From assembly GCA_946811695.1 (NCBI GenBank), contig OX328125.1:100984533-101048532 (forward strand): a stretch of DNA of 64,000 bases, in the 5' to 3' direction. Position 1 is the first letter of the stretch; the number at the start of each line of letters is the position of its first letter. Positions 52,290 to 63,895 of this stretch are shown here, in pieces. Origin of the DNA: Gonocerus acuteangulatus. Lineage: Eukaryota; Arthropoda; Insecta; Hemiptera; Coreidae. The position numbers and the translations under genes are program-made. Under the pieces are notes generated by a model. It was given only the letters and a program-made list of their open reading frames with translations, had not been told where the DNA came from and made no database searches.

Positions 52290-53290
52290 GCTTGTGTGAA
52301 CTTCATGAATTGCGCATATTCTAAGGACCTGCGCTTTAACATATTCTCAGAAAGCCAAGCTGCAATTCGAGGTTTATCGAAGAATAGAATTAAGTCCAAA
52401 GTGGTGCAGGAAATAAATACCATGGGGCTCATCGGGGTCAAGCTAGAGTGGATTCGGGCTTCCAGGGTAATGAATAAGCTGATGATTTGGCTAATATTGG
52501 GGAATCTGCAGTACCTATTTTCCTGGACCCCTTATGCGGGATAGAAACGGACGTTTCCAGAATATGCGTTAGGAGATGGGCTAAATCTGGACACAGTAGG
52601 AAGTGGTGCAAGAGTTTCATCAAGATACAGACGAAGCAATTAATGCTGTTCGTGGACATGAAGAGGACGGAGACTCTCCTTAATCTGTGTAGGTCTACGG
52701 TAAGACTAGTAATAGCTCTCCTTACAGGTCACCATGGGCGTATATAGAAAATTATTTCGGGAGGGGCTGGGAAATTTTCGGGAGGGGGGACTGAGACCAT
52801 TTCCGGGGTATGGAATACTAAACATTTAGAGCTTGGAGTAGTTTTAGGAAACTAAACCGCTACTACACGTAAATTGAAATATTTTTTATGAACTAAGTGA
52901 TCTTATTTAATTTATTTTAAGGGTTTTACGACAAGTTTTTACCATCAAATCAAAATTTCGGGGGGGGGGGGGGGGCTGTAGACCCCCAGCCCCCCCCCTT
53001 ATATACGCCCATGCAGGTCACTGCAGAATGAACCGGCACCTCTTCTCCATGGTGCTAACCAGGACTACATGCTTTGGAACGCACCTCATAGATGGTACAA
53101 GGAGAATACCCGAACTGAGCTTCACAATGTTTTTAAGGTTCATCGCTATAATTTTGTGGTTTTATTACACTTCTGTGTGGGACAATAAACCGTATAGGTC
53201 TAAGTATAGTTTATTCTGGTTAGTCTTACTTTGCTTTAACTCTTCCACTGACAACCTTGTCAGCCTTGAATTTTGTATAGAATAAATATT
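52290..53290 (+). pseudogene. Degenerate LINE RNase H / ORF2 C-terminus
   Basis: FSESQAAIRGLSKNRIKSKV and VKLEWI match the RNase H domain of I/Jockey-type ORF2. RRWAKSGHSRKW...LLNLCRSTVRLVIALLTGH matches the conserved tail before the CCHC knuckle. Several stops and frameshifts. A 281-bp MITE interrupts it after LLTGH, and the frame resumes as CRMNRHLFSMVL. Confidence 0.75.
52733..53013. mobile_element. hAT-type MITE (281 bp)
   Basis: TIR CATGGGCGTATATA at both ends. The target duplication CAGGTCAC is 8 bp and perfect (52725-52732, 53014-53021), as expected for hAT. A G-run and the C-run near the right end form the inner part. Nested in the LINE pseudogene. Confidence 0.92.
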
Positions 53291-53299
53291 TCTTAAATC

Positions 53300-54190
53300 T
53301 ATGAACGGGGTGCTTGTGAATGTGTGCTTAGATTCATAAACGGCGTTCTCTCAAACAGACCATTTACATTTAGAAGAAGCGAATTCACTTAAGATGTATT
53401 TAAAGAAGAAATAGGTGTTCTACCGGTGGAGGGAGATGTACTAAGCACAAAACTATTCCACATAGCAATGGATTCTGAAACGTAATACATCCCTCCCGAA
53501 ACCACATTTGATTCCAATGCCTCCGTTACAGGCAGGAATTAGACCAGCTCAGAACTGGATCCTTTCAAAATATTTTTCCATGTTACGACATACCTTTCGT
53601 TTGTTTAACCATTTTAGAAAATGCATTATTATTTTTATTGTAAAAATAATATATTTATTATAGAACATTAATTAAATAATTTCTTAAATTATTTTACTTC
53701 ATCTTATGAACTATTTTCGAGTATGAATTATGTTGGAAAGTTAATTTACTCCACAAAGCAGCCACCCCTAAACAAGATTTGCCCAGGGACCCGTATCAGC
53801 TAGAGCCCCGCTCTGGTTATTCTATTTACGCTTTGCTTATAGAAGCGGGCGAGAGAAGGAATTAAATTGAATTGTTATTTAAATAATTTAGGTTTAATAA
53901 TGGGTTCAAAATATTATGTAGAATTAGTAGGGTTACATTGTGTACTTTAAAAAAAAAAAAAAAAAAAAAAAAAAGGAAAAAATAAGGCTGATGTGCGCCC
54001 CGTAAAGCAGAGGGTCCATAACTAATCCAATATACTTGTAAATTAAAGAAGAGGTAATTGGGGATTTTGCTATTATATGACATAAAATGAATACCGAGAC
54101 AGTGTCCAATAGTGTGCATTGTCGTCAGTGGAATTTACTTTAAACACGTTCAAAATTTGGTGTTAAAATATTTACAAATCACGAAATTAC
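53300..54190. other. Unassigned, with a 35-bp poly(A)
   Basis: The poly(A) at 53950-53984 may be the tail of an unrecognised retroelement. Confidence 0.35.
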
Positions 54191-54297
54191 CCTGCCTTTT
54201 CTTTTTTCTAAAGAAAAGCTATCGCCCCTAGTGGGAATCAAACCCGCGAACTTAGGCACGGAGTACCTTAGTACTCACAATAATCGGGCCTCCTTTT
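54191..54297 (-). mobile_element. SINE family 3, reverse copy
   Basis: Complement shows GGAGGCCCGATTATTGTGAG, B box GGGTTTGATTCCCACTA, then CTTTTCTTTAGAAAAAAG. Related to 8276-8435. Confidence 0.72.
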
Positions 54298-54315
54298 TTT
54301 TATGTATTTATCATA

Positions 54316-54568
54316 TCGCACTAGTATTTCTAAAGTGACTCAACTCAAAAATGGGTTTTATTTACACTATCATAGTTATGACTGTGAAAGACATGGTAAA
54401 TATATGTTTATCAACATCAGAACTGTATGTACCTAGCAACAGAGCTTGTACACCAGGGGGCACTTGTATCACTCTTCCTTTAATGCTAAGTCCCCTAGAT
54501 AGGCAAAAGTGACACATTTTCAATTGAATTTTATTTTGAGGTGTGTCACTTTAGAAATACTAGTGCGA
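54316..54568. mobile_element. TA-flanked MITE (253 bp)
   Basis: Inverted ends TCGCACTAGTATTTCTAAAG plus TGAC, perfect over 24 bp, with TA on both sides (54314-54315, 54569-54570), the Tc1/mariner target. No coding capacity. Confidence 0.85.
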
Positions 54569-54794
54569 TACGTAACCTATAAACGTAAATGAATTAAGTT
54601 GTACTTCAAAAAGTAGCGTAAGATCTCTGCTATCCGGATATCACTGTGAAATGATTGTTAAGTGAAAAAGAGAACACGAAAAAAAAAAAAAGATTTACCA
54701 CAGCTCTCAAAAGAGAGCTTTTTCCAGCCCAGAATGAGCATCAATGTGCACAAAAACTCAATTTATATCCACACTAATTGGAATAATGGTTTAA

Positions 54795-55027
54795 AATGCT
54801 CACTGCTATCTTATATTATCACGACGGTGCCAGTCTTCAGTATCTCCCATTGGCATTGCCCATATGCTATCTTATATTATCACGACGGTGCCATGTACCG
54901 TCCTCGCCACCAGTATTCAGTATCTCCCATTGGCATTGTCCGTATGCTATCTTATATTATCACGACGGTGCCATGTACCGTCCTCGCCACCAGTGTTCAG
55001 TATCTCCCATTGGCATTGTCCATATAT
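54795..55027 (+). repeat. Tandem repeat, ~80-bp unit, three copies
   Basis: TGCTATCTTATATTATCACG, ACGGTGCCATGTACCGTCCT and CAGTATCTCCCATTGGCATT recur three times; the first copy lacks the ATGTACCGTCCTCGCCACCA part. Frames here are repeat artefacts. Confidence 0.9.
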
Positions 55028-55544
55028 ACATCTGTGCCCATTTTTACAAATTTTCCTCAATCACTTGCTATTTTAAGCTTTTCAAATCACATCCTATACG
55101 AGGGTTATAGAGAATAAGGTTAAGATAACGCAGTTCCTGCGAGTCCAATGATTTCTTTATAGGACGTAATCCTTCGTGAAGAATTCGGAGTTAATAAAGA
55201 GATAGAAATAGATTTTACATCATGACAATACTGGGCCACAAGTTGCTCAATTCGCCCATATATTGTAGAAGTGAATATTGCGGTCTTATCCCAAACCTGA
55301 ACAAGGCCTGGAACAAATGGTAATCTGCCAGGGTACTTGAGATTACCATGTGGTGTGGTCGATACTTACCTGAAGGGTACGGACCCTCCCTCTCCCTGTG
55401 TTACCGGGGCAAGTCTTATCTCGAATCGTTTGGGGACACAGACCGCAGGGGAAGACTTCATTATCTACTATATATTTTTCAAATTTATATCTACTACATA
55501 TTTGTCAAATACCAATCACTCACTCACTCACTCACTCACTGACT

Positions 55545-55745
55545 ATCATCGCCCAGCCCAAACCACTCGACAGAAAAACTTAAAAGTTTTGCATGGACAC
55601 TCCCTTTAGGATGCAAACACTCGCAATGAAAGAATTTTTTTTTATATTCAATATTTTAAGTATTTTTAGAGGGGTTTGAATTTATAACAGGTTTTAAAGA
55701 GAGCATGCACGCCTAGGCAACATGCGTTGCTAGGACGATAGCAGA
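55545..55745 (+). repeat. Dispersed repeat, second copy at 63704-63895
   Basis: Shared: CATCGCCCAGCCCAAACCAC, CACTCCCTTTAGGATG, GGTTTAAAGAGAGCA and GTTGCTAGGACGATA, all in the same order. Confidence 0.8.
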
Positions 55746-55769
55746 TCAGCTGATACCGTACTGTATCTA

Positions 55770-56530
55770 TCTATACATATAATAAATTTCTAACGGGTCG
55801 CTATTTGTACATGGAAGATATATGGAGAAATATTAACTTTATTAACGCAATAGTACCCAAAACACTGATTTTTTGTAATTTTTGTCTGTTAATCTGTTTG
55901 TCTGTGCGCGCTAATCTCAGAAACAACTTATTCGATTTAGTTGCGGTTTTCACTAATATATTGTGGTAAGCTTCACTCAACATTTAGTGTTTGTTTCATG
56001 TCAACCAGCTCATAAATAAAAAAATGTTTTGCCAATGTAAAGAATCACGTCGAACGTTTCATAAACTATCGTTAACACGATACACACCAGAGTTCTTTTT
56101 ATTTTTTCGTCACGAAACTTGGTATATAGTTTTCCCCTAGCAAATGATTAAACGATTTCGTTAACCAGCAAAATTAGTTCATCTGGAGGGGGGGGGGGTA
56201 CTCCGGACCCGAAGTAGTTATTCGCCTATACCTTGAACGAAACTCGGTATTCGTTGTGGAAATATTAATAGAAAAATATGTTGTAAAAATAAACTAAATC
56301 GGTTCATTGGGAGGAAGGGCTTACTCTGGTCCCAAATTACCAACCAGCTGCAATCTATCAATACACATAATAAAATTTGTGTATCGCTGTTTGTACATGG
56401 AAGATATATGGGATAAAATACTATTGGGGGCTTTTATCATCTCAATAGTACCCAAAACAATGATTTTTAGAAATCTGTCTGTATGTCTTTTGTCTGTCAG
56501 ACACTCTATGCATACTAGGTTTTGACAATT
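55770..56530. repeat. Diverged direct repeat
   Basis: Two copies (55770-55990 and 56355-56520) share TTTGTACATGGAAGATATATGG, AATAGTACCCAAAACA and a CTGTCTGT stretch; a middle pair near 56090-56300 repeats an ACTCGGTAT-like motif. Confidence 0.65.
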
Positions 56531-56778
56531 CCTAAGGGGTCAGCATAGTGGCTCTGTCGCGTTTAGCAATCCTAGCAGCCTGTATGCTTGATCCCCCATG
56601 GCTATACGCCTATAATCGTATACAGAGAAGCATTACTGTAAACGGGTATCTAGGTATAACGGGTTATCTCTAGGTTATCTGTATGTTGACACTGGTCCGG
56701 AGCGCCCCAGTGTAATTGGATTTCTTATCAATAGATGAATAACGTATAGTACGACAGGCACAAAATTATATGGGAGCG

Positions 56779-58092
56779 TTAATTTTGGGTTTTTTGTATA
56801 ATAAGCAGACACTTATTACACAGCATACAAGAACTAGTAACAGTTACTCTACTGTTACTTTACTAAACTCTATGTTATGTTTACAAAACAAGATAAATGC
56901 TTGTTTATAAAAAAGACAATAACTTTATTTAATACTGAACAAAATAAATCATGCTGAAGGTGGCCAATATTCAAACATTGAATGCAATAGGTAAAAATGC
57001 AGTTTCCAGCCCTCCAAACCGATTTCTTTCAAATTTTGCACAATAACGTATTTTGGTGCACTAAACACAAATACTATAAAAAAAACGTCGGATTTAACTA
57101 GGAAAGAAGTTATTAAGCACTTAAGTTCACTGTTATGCAGGTTATGAGAGCTATTAATTATAGCGAGTTGGATTGACTGGGGTTTTGTTATTTTCTTGAG
57201 CGAGCGTAGCGAGCGGAAACGCATAGCACGTATGCCCTTAAGCGACAGATGACGTAGCCCTTAAAATTGACATTATTTTCGAATAAATGGTTTCTGAACA
57301 TTTCAAATGAGAGTTCTCTGTTTCCCAATGTTACATATCTGCGCATGCGCGTGTTTACAAATACGCTGATGACGCCTAGTTTTATAACCTTCCTAACTTT
57401 AGTGCTTAATATTATATTCTATTAATTTTAGCGAGTTGGATTGACTGGGGTTTTGTTATCTTCTTGAGCGAGCGTAGCGAGCGGAAACGCATAGCATGTA
57501 TGCCTTAAAGTCGTCACAAATTTAGTTGTTTACATTAGCTCTCATAACCTGCATAACAGTGAACTTAAGTGCTTAATAACTTCTTTCCTAGTTAAATTCG
57601 ACGATTTTTTTTATCGTATTCGTGTTTAGTGCACCAAAATACGTTATTGTGCAAAATTTGAAAGAAATCGGTTTGGAGGGCTGGAAACTGCATTTTTACC
57701 ATGCAATATTTTATGAAATAGGTCTTCCTTCTCATATCTTCTTCTCCACACAAATTCACACAAATATGAATCCAATAATGCCCTACTTGTTCCTTCTATA
57801 ATAAATTTTCATTTTATGAAGTCTGCAGCACTTTTTCTCAGAATGGATTAATCCCTTCTTCTGAAGAAACCAGACTGAAACTTTCACATTAGATATTAAC
57901 TGGCTTAACTTAAGCAAATTCATTGTTAGTGTTTTTCATGTAAATCTGATAAATGAATGCGTTTAAATACAGAATTAGGTTAGAGGTGAATCATATGTTC
58001 CAAATAATAATAAAATGAGTAACTGTTACTAGTTCTTGAAAAGTGTATGCTTATTATACAAAAGACCCTTAATTTTGATGATGAATTAACGC
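56779..58092. mobile_element. TIR element (1.3 kb) hosting a long-TIR element
   Basis: Left GCGTTAATTTTGGGTTTTTT, TGTATAATAAGC and CAAGAACTAGTAACAGTTAC; the right end carries the complement in reverse order (GTAACTGTTACTAGTTCTTG, GCTTATTATACA, AATTAACGC). No transposase. The element at 56990-57700 lies inside. Confidence 0.72.
56990..57700. mobile_element. Long-TIR GGTAAAA element with clean 8-bp target duplication (711 bp)
   Basis: Starts GGTAAAAATGCAGTTTCCAG and ends in the complement. Arms ~160 bp and ~93% inverted. Target duplication ATGCAATA (56982-56989, 57701-57708). Contains CGAGCGTAGCGAGCGGAAAC twice in direct orientation, and a CTGCGCATGCGCG palindrome. Confidence 0.92.
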
Positions 58093-58499
58093 AATAAAAT
58101 GACTACTTATCTGCCGTAACGAAGTACCTTAGCGGGTACCCACCAAATTGGGAAAGATAAAATGCACTAAAATCATATATATTCGAGTCGACTCTTAAGC
58201 TAGTTTTTCACGGGGCAATAATAAGAAAACTTTCTCGCTTTTATTCTCTCTTTCGTGGTTCTTGCGTCAACAAAATCCAAGTAGGGATGAAGCGTAAGAG
58301 CGCATGTCCGTCCAAATGACCACGATTCAGTATTAGCTTGGAAATCATGGCTTTTACAAGAAAGTAATGGAGTTATCGGTACGGTTAATAGTAGTATTTT
58401 GGCCCATAACTTAATGGAATGTTAAGTAAATATTACAAAACGGAAGTAAAAGCGCTGGTCGGTGAGAGAGAGAGGGAGGAATTTGTGGGAAATAAGTTT

Positions 58500-58760
58500 A
58501 TTTTATTTGTAGTTGCAATGCGATTACCCTGAAGCTCCAAGCAACATGAAGTTTGTAAATTCTTGAACTTGATTTGGTCCAAACCCTGAAATTTTCATCG
58601 CTTCGCAAATCCTTTTCACGGAAGTACGGCTCTTTATATTCTTTGAAAGATGGATCGTATAAAATCCAAAGTTTCGTCGTCTTGGAGTGCAATTACGCGG
58701 GACAATGACTCCGAAATTTCTAAATTTTAATTTTAAAAAACAAACACTTGTTGCATTGAG
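58500..58760 (-). other. Possible MADF-like exon or fragment
   Basis: Two overlapping minus frames read LWILYDPSFKEYKEPYF and SVKRICEAMKISGFGPNQVQ, reminiscent of consecutive parts of a MADF/SANT domain but out of frame with each other. A GT donor follows CTTCAGG at 58520. Weak. Confidence 0.25.
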
Positions 58761-59047
58761 ATTCCAGATGCGACTGGTGAGATTTGTGACCAAGCTTGAA
58801 AATCAAACACGTTTAATACCGTGCGTGAATTTGCCTGACACGCGATGACGTCCGAGGAAAACTCACACCATCTCGTTCACACGAGACAAATGTACGAATC
58901 CCACGGTGGCCACGGTTTCGTATTATTGCGGGCTTTATAGGGTCGGTTATTTCTGGTTTTATAAGAGCCATTTAACAACATTAAATTAGATTTTACGATA
59001 TATATTAGGCAGTACTAGTTGTTTTCCCACGACAAGCTGCGATTATG

Positions 59048-60389
59048 GGCTAGGTGAATAAAAACGAGTATTTGCTTACAAGTAAAGTGTGACAAGTATT
59101 TATTGGTGACAAATATTTTATAAGTAATCCGATGTGAATAAAGTGAAGAGTTCACTTGTGACCATTTAATTCCCAGATCGAGAGTATACTTACAAGTATT
59201 TACTCGCGAGTCAACCGAGTTCACTAGAAACACAAGTAAATACTCGTATCAGCCCACGGCTACACATCTTTCCTTGTGTGCCTAGCCGTGCTTTGTATCC
59301 TCTTAAGGATAAAGAGGATACTTTTTTAATCCTCTTATTCTTAAAGTTCTGTTTTATCACTCGACTCATATCCTTTTTTGTCTGAGTAGTCAGCAGTTGT
59401 GCCTGATTGTGTTTGTTATTTTGCAGCTATGAATGAAAGCGATACGATTGCTGTTTGTGACGGTAGGGCTATTTTTGTAGCGTTATTGAAAGAGTACACC
59501 GCTGTATTAAATAAATCAATGTTGCCGAAAACTAAATCGGATAAAGAAAAGGCATAGGCATGTTTAGCCAATTAGTTTTTGAAAAACGGTGGGAAACAAA
59601 TCAGTGTTTCTTTTCACCCCGATACCGTTGGCAACACCTGTTTGATATCCTGGATCACTGACATATCCGAGAAAAATTTCAATTTTCTTTTCTTGCCGTT
59701 AACAATCCACCTCGAGCATCGGTGTTTTCATCGAGAAAGTAGGTTGTAATAAAATTTAAACTTTCGCTCTCGAACCGTAATAGTCTCTTAGATAGATCGG
59801 GAGTTATATTTTGCCGGTTTCTATAATGTTTGACACCATGCAGCTTAGTGGGACGGAATGCCTATAATGCGGCCAAAAGTTTCTAGTTAGGGTTTTTTCA
59901 TCATTGGGTTAGCATTTTGGATAAATTTGTAATCAGAGACCCTAATAATCACAAAACAGTAAGTTTAAGATCAATGACTAATTTTTTTCATTTTTTCGTA
60001 TAAAAAGATGCCATATTAGATCCACCATTTTGATTTTTTAAATTCTGATAACGGATTCGTAATCAGCAACCCCAAAATCCCCTGAATACGTAATTATACA
60101 TCGTTCCCTTAACTATGCAACCATCTCGATACGAAAGTACGACTGGCAAGTCGTCGACGACTGGGGTCAGGTGAACTTGCAAATCTGCAAGTATTTACTT
60201 GCCACGGAAGTATTTACTTTCGCTTATTCAAACCAATTTAGGCGTTTACTTGGGATATACTTGCCGTACAAGTATTTACTTGTAAGTAATTATAAATACT
60301 TGTTTTATTCACTTCAATTTTTGTGTTTGCTTGTTTTTTTGAGGCTGCACGAGTATTTACTTGTCCTACTTGTTTTTATTCACCCGGCC
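59048..60389 (+). mobile_element. DNA transposon with SANT/Myb-like remnant (1.34 kb)
   Basis: Ends GGCTAGGTGAATAAAAAC and complement of GGCCGGGTGAATAAAAAC. Many subterminal copies of the palindrome-like ACAAGTATTTACTTG on both flanks (59060-59250, 60170-60370). An internal reading frame with SANT-like character is listed separately. The combination suggests a PIF/Harbinger-type derivative; the target duplication is unclear. Confidence 0.65.
59429..59700 (+). pseudogene. SANT/Myb-like protein fragment
   Basis: MNESDTIAVCDGRAIFVALL, KEYTAVLNKSMLPKTKSDKE, then KA followed by TAG where relatives have a tryptophan (KxxAW), and ACLAN followed by a second TAG. The layout (hydrophobic helix, K-S-D, KEKAW, FLKNGG) matches the Myb/SANT-like domain of Harbinger accessory proteins and host homologues. 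An acceptor-like TTATTTTGCAG precedes the ATG. Confidence 0.55.
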
Positions 60390-60864
60390 GTATGTGATAC
60401 GATCATTTAAAGAACTGTAAAAGAAATTTGGAAAATAGGTATTTTATAACTTGTTCCGTAGATAATACAAAGAAAATAATCCATTGTACTTTGTCGTTGT
60501 ATTGAGTTCCCGCATGCTAGAAATGGGTTCCTCTGTACACCGATGTTGTCAGCATCGCCTGTTTGATGTTCCACTCCAAACAGGAATTCATTTAAATTGG
60601 ACGTCAAGGGCTTTGACGCTTTCATGAAAGGCTTTGCAATTCAAAACCAACAAGATAATAATCAGAATCTGTAGAGGAGTTTTTGTTTTACTTTATTATA
60701 TTCATGAGCATTTTATTTTCAAAGCAAAAGAAACTGTTCAAAAGACAAAAAATTGACAAAAATATTTTGGAAAATAATTTTTTTTTTAGGTTAAGTACGG
60801 GGAGAAATGACTAAACATGCATAAACACGCTTGAGATGATTATTATGAGACCAAAACGTTAAAA

Positions 60865-61466
60865 ATATTAATAAGACAGGCACACAAAAAAAAGTGGTAT
60901 TTTCCAAAGACGCCATACATATATTCGATATATACATACATATATATTTACATATACATATATATGTATTTCGACACACTGAATCCGTTTCACCCCATCA
61001 CGTCACGTTTAAGGGCATTTGAAGGTCAAAGTTCGTATGAATTCGTTAAGGAAGAAATAACTAGAGCTTCCGTGGTTTTGAGGGTCGCTAAATTCGAATC
61101 CGAAGTCTGTTTCACCCCATCGGCGCAAAATCAAGTTCATTTCAAGGAAAAATATGTTTATTTTGCATGAAATATTTTTTTGCAAACTAGAGATATTTTT
61201 CCTTGAAATTACCTTGATTTTGCGCCGATGGAGTGAAACAGACCCCGGATTCGAATTCAACGTCCCTCAAAACCACGGAAGCTCTATTTATCTCTCCGTA
61301 AATGATTTCATACGAAATTTGACCTTCTAATGCTCTTAAACCTGACGTGATGGAGTGAAACGGACTCCGGATTCGGATTCAGCGTGTCGAAATACATAAT
61401 AATATATGCACGGCGCCTTTGGAAAAAACGTTTTTTTTTTTTTTGTGTGCCTGTCTTATTAATATT
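60865..61466. mobile_element. Foldback element, ~270-bp arms
   Basis: AATATTAATAAGACAGGCAC at the left and its complement at the right. The arms stay inverted inward (GTATTTCGACACACTGAATC, CACGGAAGCTC, TTTGCGCCGATGG) to a short loop near 61170. Both plus and minus frames are mirror images of one another, so not genes. Confidence 0.88.
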
Positions 61467-61934
61467 TATATCTTATAGGACATTTATTTTATTTACTATC
61501 AAATTTGTTTTAGATCATTTTTAATAAAGGGTGATGTAAAATAGGTTTAATCTATTATTTTCCTAAATAATGGATGTCCCTAAATAATAATTTTAAAACA
61601 TTTGAACATGGTATTTACTCTACAAACGTGCTATAGAAGAATTCTTTCCTTGACAAACTATGTTTCACTACTCGAAAATAATTTATAAAAGTGTTAGCGC
61701 AAAAAATCGGTTGATGGTGTTTAAAACTACACATTTGAACTATCGAATAAAAAAAAAATCAGTCTGGCCTTCTTAAGCTATCATAAAGTTTTTGTACACA
61801 GAATATTAACGGGTTTTTTTTATTTATTTCTCTTTAAAAATAACACCTTTGTTTCAAAACCCATATTTTTTCGTATTACATTAAATTTCGACATCAAAAA
61901 ATTGCATAAATAGTATCTAATTTCCCCTAACTGT

Positions 61935-62178
61935 TGTCGAAATTAGGCTCGCATATTTTCCCCAACTTCAAGGGCCCCTAACTTTTCAGTAACCGAAGAT
62001 AATTAGATAATACTGCAAATTCACCTTATCTAAAGTATCTCTAGTAATATATGTCGAAATTAGGCTGAGCAGCTTCTCGCATATTTTCCCCAACTTCAAG
62101 GGCCCCTAACTTTTCAGTAGCCGAAGATAATTAGATAATACTGCAAATTCACCTTATCTAAAGTATCTCTAGTAATAT
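61935..62178 (+). repeat. Tandem duplication, ~117 bp
   Basis: TGTCGAAATTAGGCT...CTAGTAATATA occurs twice, almost identical; the second copy carries 11 extra bases (near GAGCAGCTTCT). Confidence 0.92.
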
Positions 62179-62225
62179 AATTGACTTGGTTTCATGATCT
62201 CTCAACTTGAGTTTTGTCCATCTAG

Positions 62226-62360
62226 TTATGGGAATCGGTTCACTGTGCGGCGGTAGGACTTTTTCTCATTTCAAAGCCCTTTCAGAAAATTCTCAGCTGC
62301 AGCAAGGATGTCTTCGCTAACGCCCAGATGTCAGTGCACCGTGAACAAAAAAAAAAAATA
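62226..62360 (+). mobile_element. Degenerate SINE family 1
   Basis: GGAATCGGTTCACTG, TTTTCTCATTTCAAAGCCC, AAAATTCTCAGCTGCAGCAAG, then CGCTAACGCCCAGAT and an A-rich tail, matching the order in 10070-10251. Confidence 0.6.
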
Positions 62361-62399
62361 AGGAAAATATACGATGAACAATAAAATAGAAAATTAAAA

Positions 62400-63150
62400 T
62401 TAAAATAGAAATGAAACGGCTGAGAAGTAGAGGTATTGCAGCTGAGGAATATATATTAAACGTCTGAAAGATATAGGAATGACAGCTGAGGAAAATATAT
62501 GAAATAGCTGTGAAATAGAAACGTAACCGCAAAAAAATAGATATATAACGGCTGACGAATGGATATGTAATAGCTGAGAAATAGAGATAGTAACATTTAA
62601 GAAATAGAGTTGCAAAAGCCGAGAATATGGGTATTTAGCTGAAGTATAGAAGATGTGTAGCACATGAGAAATATAGATATAATAGCTAGGAAAGAGAGAT
62701 ATAACAGCTGGGTTTCGTAAGTGTAGCACATGAGAAATAGAGATATAACAGCTAGGAAAAAGAGATATAACAGCTGGGTTATGTAAGTGTAGCACATGAG
62801 AAAAAGAGAGAAAAAAAAGCTAGGAAAAAGAGATATAACAGCTGGGTTATGGATGTGTAGAACATGAGAAATATAGATAAAACCGCTAAAAGGGTCGAAA
62901 TATAAGAGTTGAGAAACAGAGGTCTAATAACTTGTTTATACAGATATATCTGACGAGAACTTAAGATGTAACAGCTGATGGATAGAGATAATCCATCTGC
63001 TGTATAGAAATATAACAGCTGAGAAATAGAGATGGAACAGCTGAGATATAGAGATAGAACAGCTGAGAAATAGAGATGGAACAGCTGAGAAATAGAGATA
63101 TAACAACTGGGTTATTTGAGATGAAATGCTGAGAAATAGAGTCACAACTG
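62400..63150 (-). repeat. AACAGCTGAGAAATAGAGAT minisatellite
   Basis: About 35 degenerate units of 20-22 bp; the best preserved block is 63005-63110. Some higher-order repetition (AAGTGTAGCACATGAGAAA near 62650, 62720, 62785). Minus-strand frames of up to 131 codons are repeat products. Confidence 0.9.
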
Positions 63151-63545
63151 GAGAATTATTAAAATAATAGACGGCCTTCCTTATCTCAACTCATTTTATT
63201 TTAACAAACTGTTTTAAATAAATTATCTTTAACTTTAACACTTCTTGAGAGCTGTTAGTGAAATTCTTATCCAAAATGAGACAAGCTGTTTCAATAAAAG
63301 TTGTTATTTTTTGTAGAACCTGATATGCGGCTACATTTCTAAATAAGAAGTAAGTTGGAAACTTCCAGTCTTCCTTTATTCAAATTCCCATTCGACTTGT
63401 TAAAGCAAATATTGCTCAAAGCTATTCTGTTTAACTTTTCAGATGTTGGGTTACAGCCATGCTTTTAGCGCGGTCCATCTCTCCCACGACGGGGAGGACC
63501 ATTTGTGGCGCAGCTAGAGAGCAAATAGGCAAATATATACATATA

Positions 63546-63895
63546 CAGTAGAGTCTACCCTATCCTGCGTTCTCTTATCCGTCGCGCTATCTAATCCGGT
63601 GGTCTCCGAGAGGAATGAATGACGGATCTCGGAACTAGCCGGAGCTAGACCAGCTAGCGGAAAACCTTCCTAGAAAACCTTCCCTTCCTAGCTAGCCAAA
63701 CGACATCGCCCAGCCCAAACCACTTGACAGAAAAATTTGAAATTTCGCATGGCCACTCCCTTTAGGATGGGAGCACTCGCTAAGATAGGATTTTTTTATT
63801 ATTATTTTTAAGCATCTTAAGAAGGGTTTCAATTTCTAGTAGGGTTTAAAGAGAGCAAGCACACCTTGGCAGCATGAGTTGCTAGGACGATATCC
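63546..63895 (+). repeat. Composite dispersed repeat
   Basis: The first half (CAGTAGAGTCTACCC to CCTTCCTAG) matches 20423-20530. The second half (63704-63895) matches 55545-55745. The present copy shows both joined, so the other two may be fragments of one longer element. Confidence 0.7.

Noticed and set aside
54662..55117. 151-codon frame with internal repeats
   Set aside because: Produced by the 80-bp tandem repeat; overlapping frames show the same words.
62400..62795. 131-codon minus frame rich in Ser/Ile/Tyr repeats
   Set aside because: Product of the CAGCTGA minisatellite.
62400..63150. CRISPR-like array
   Set aside because: Units are contiguous and degenerate with no unique spacers, and the context is eukaryotic.
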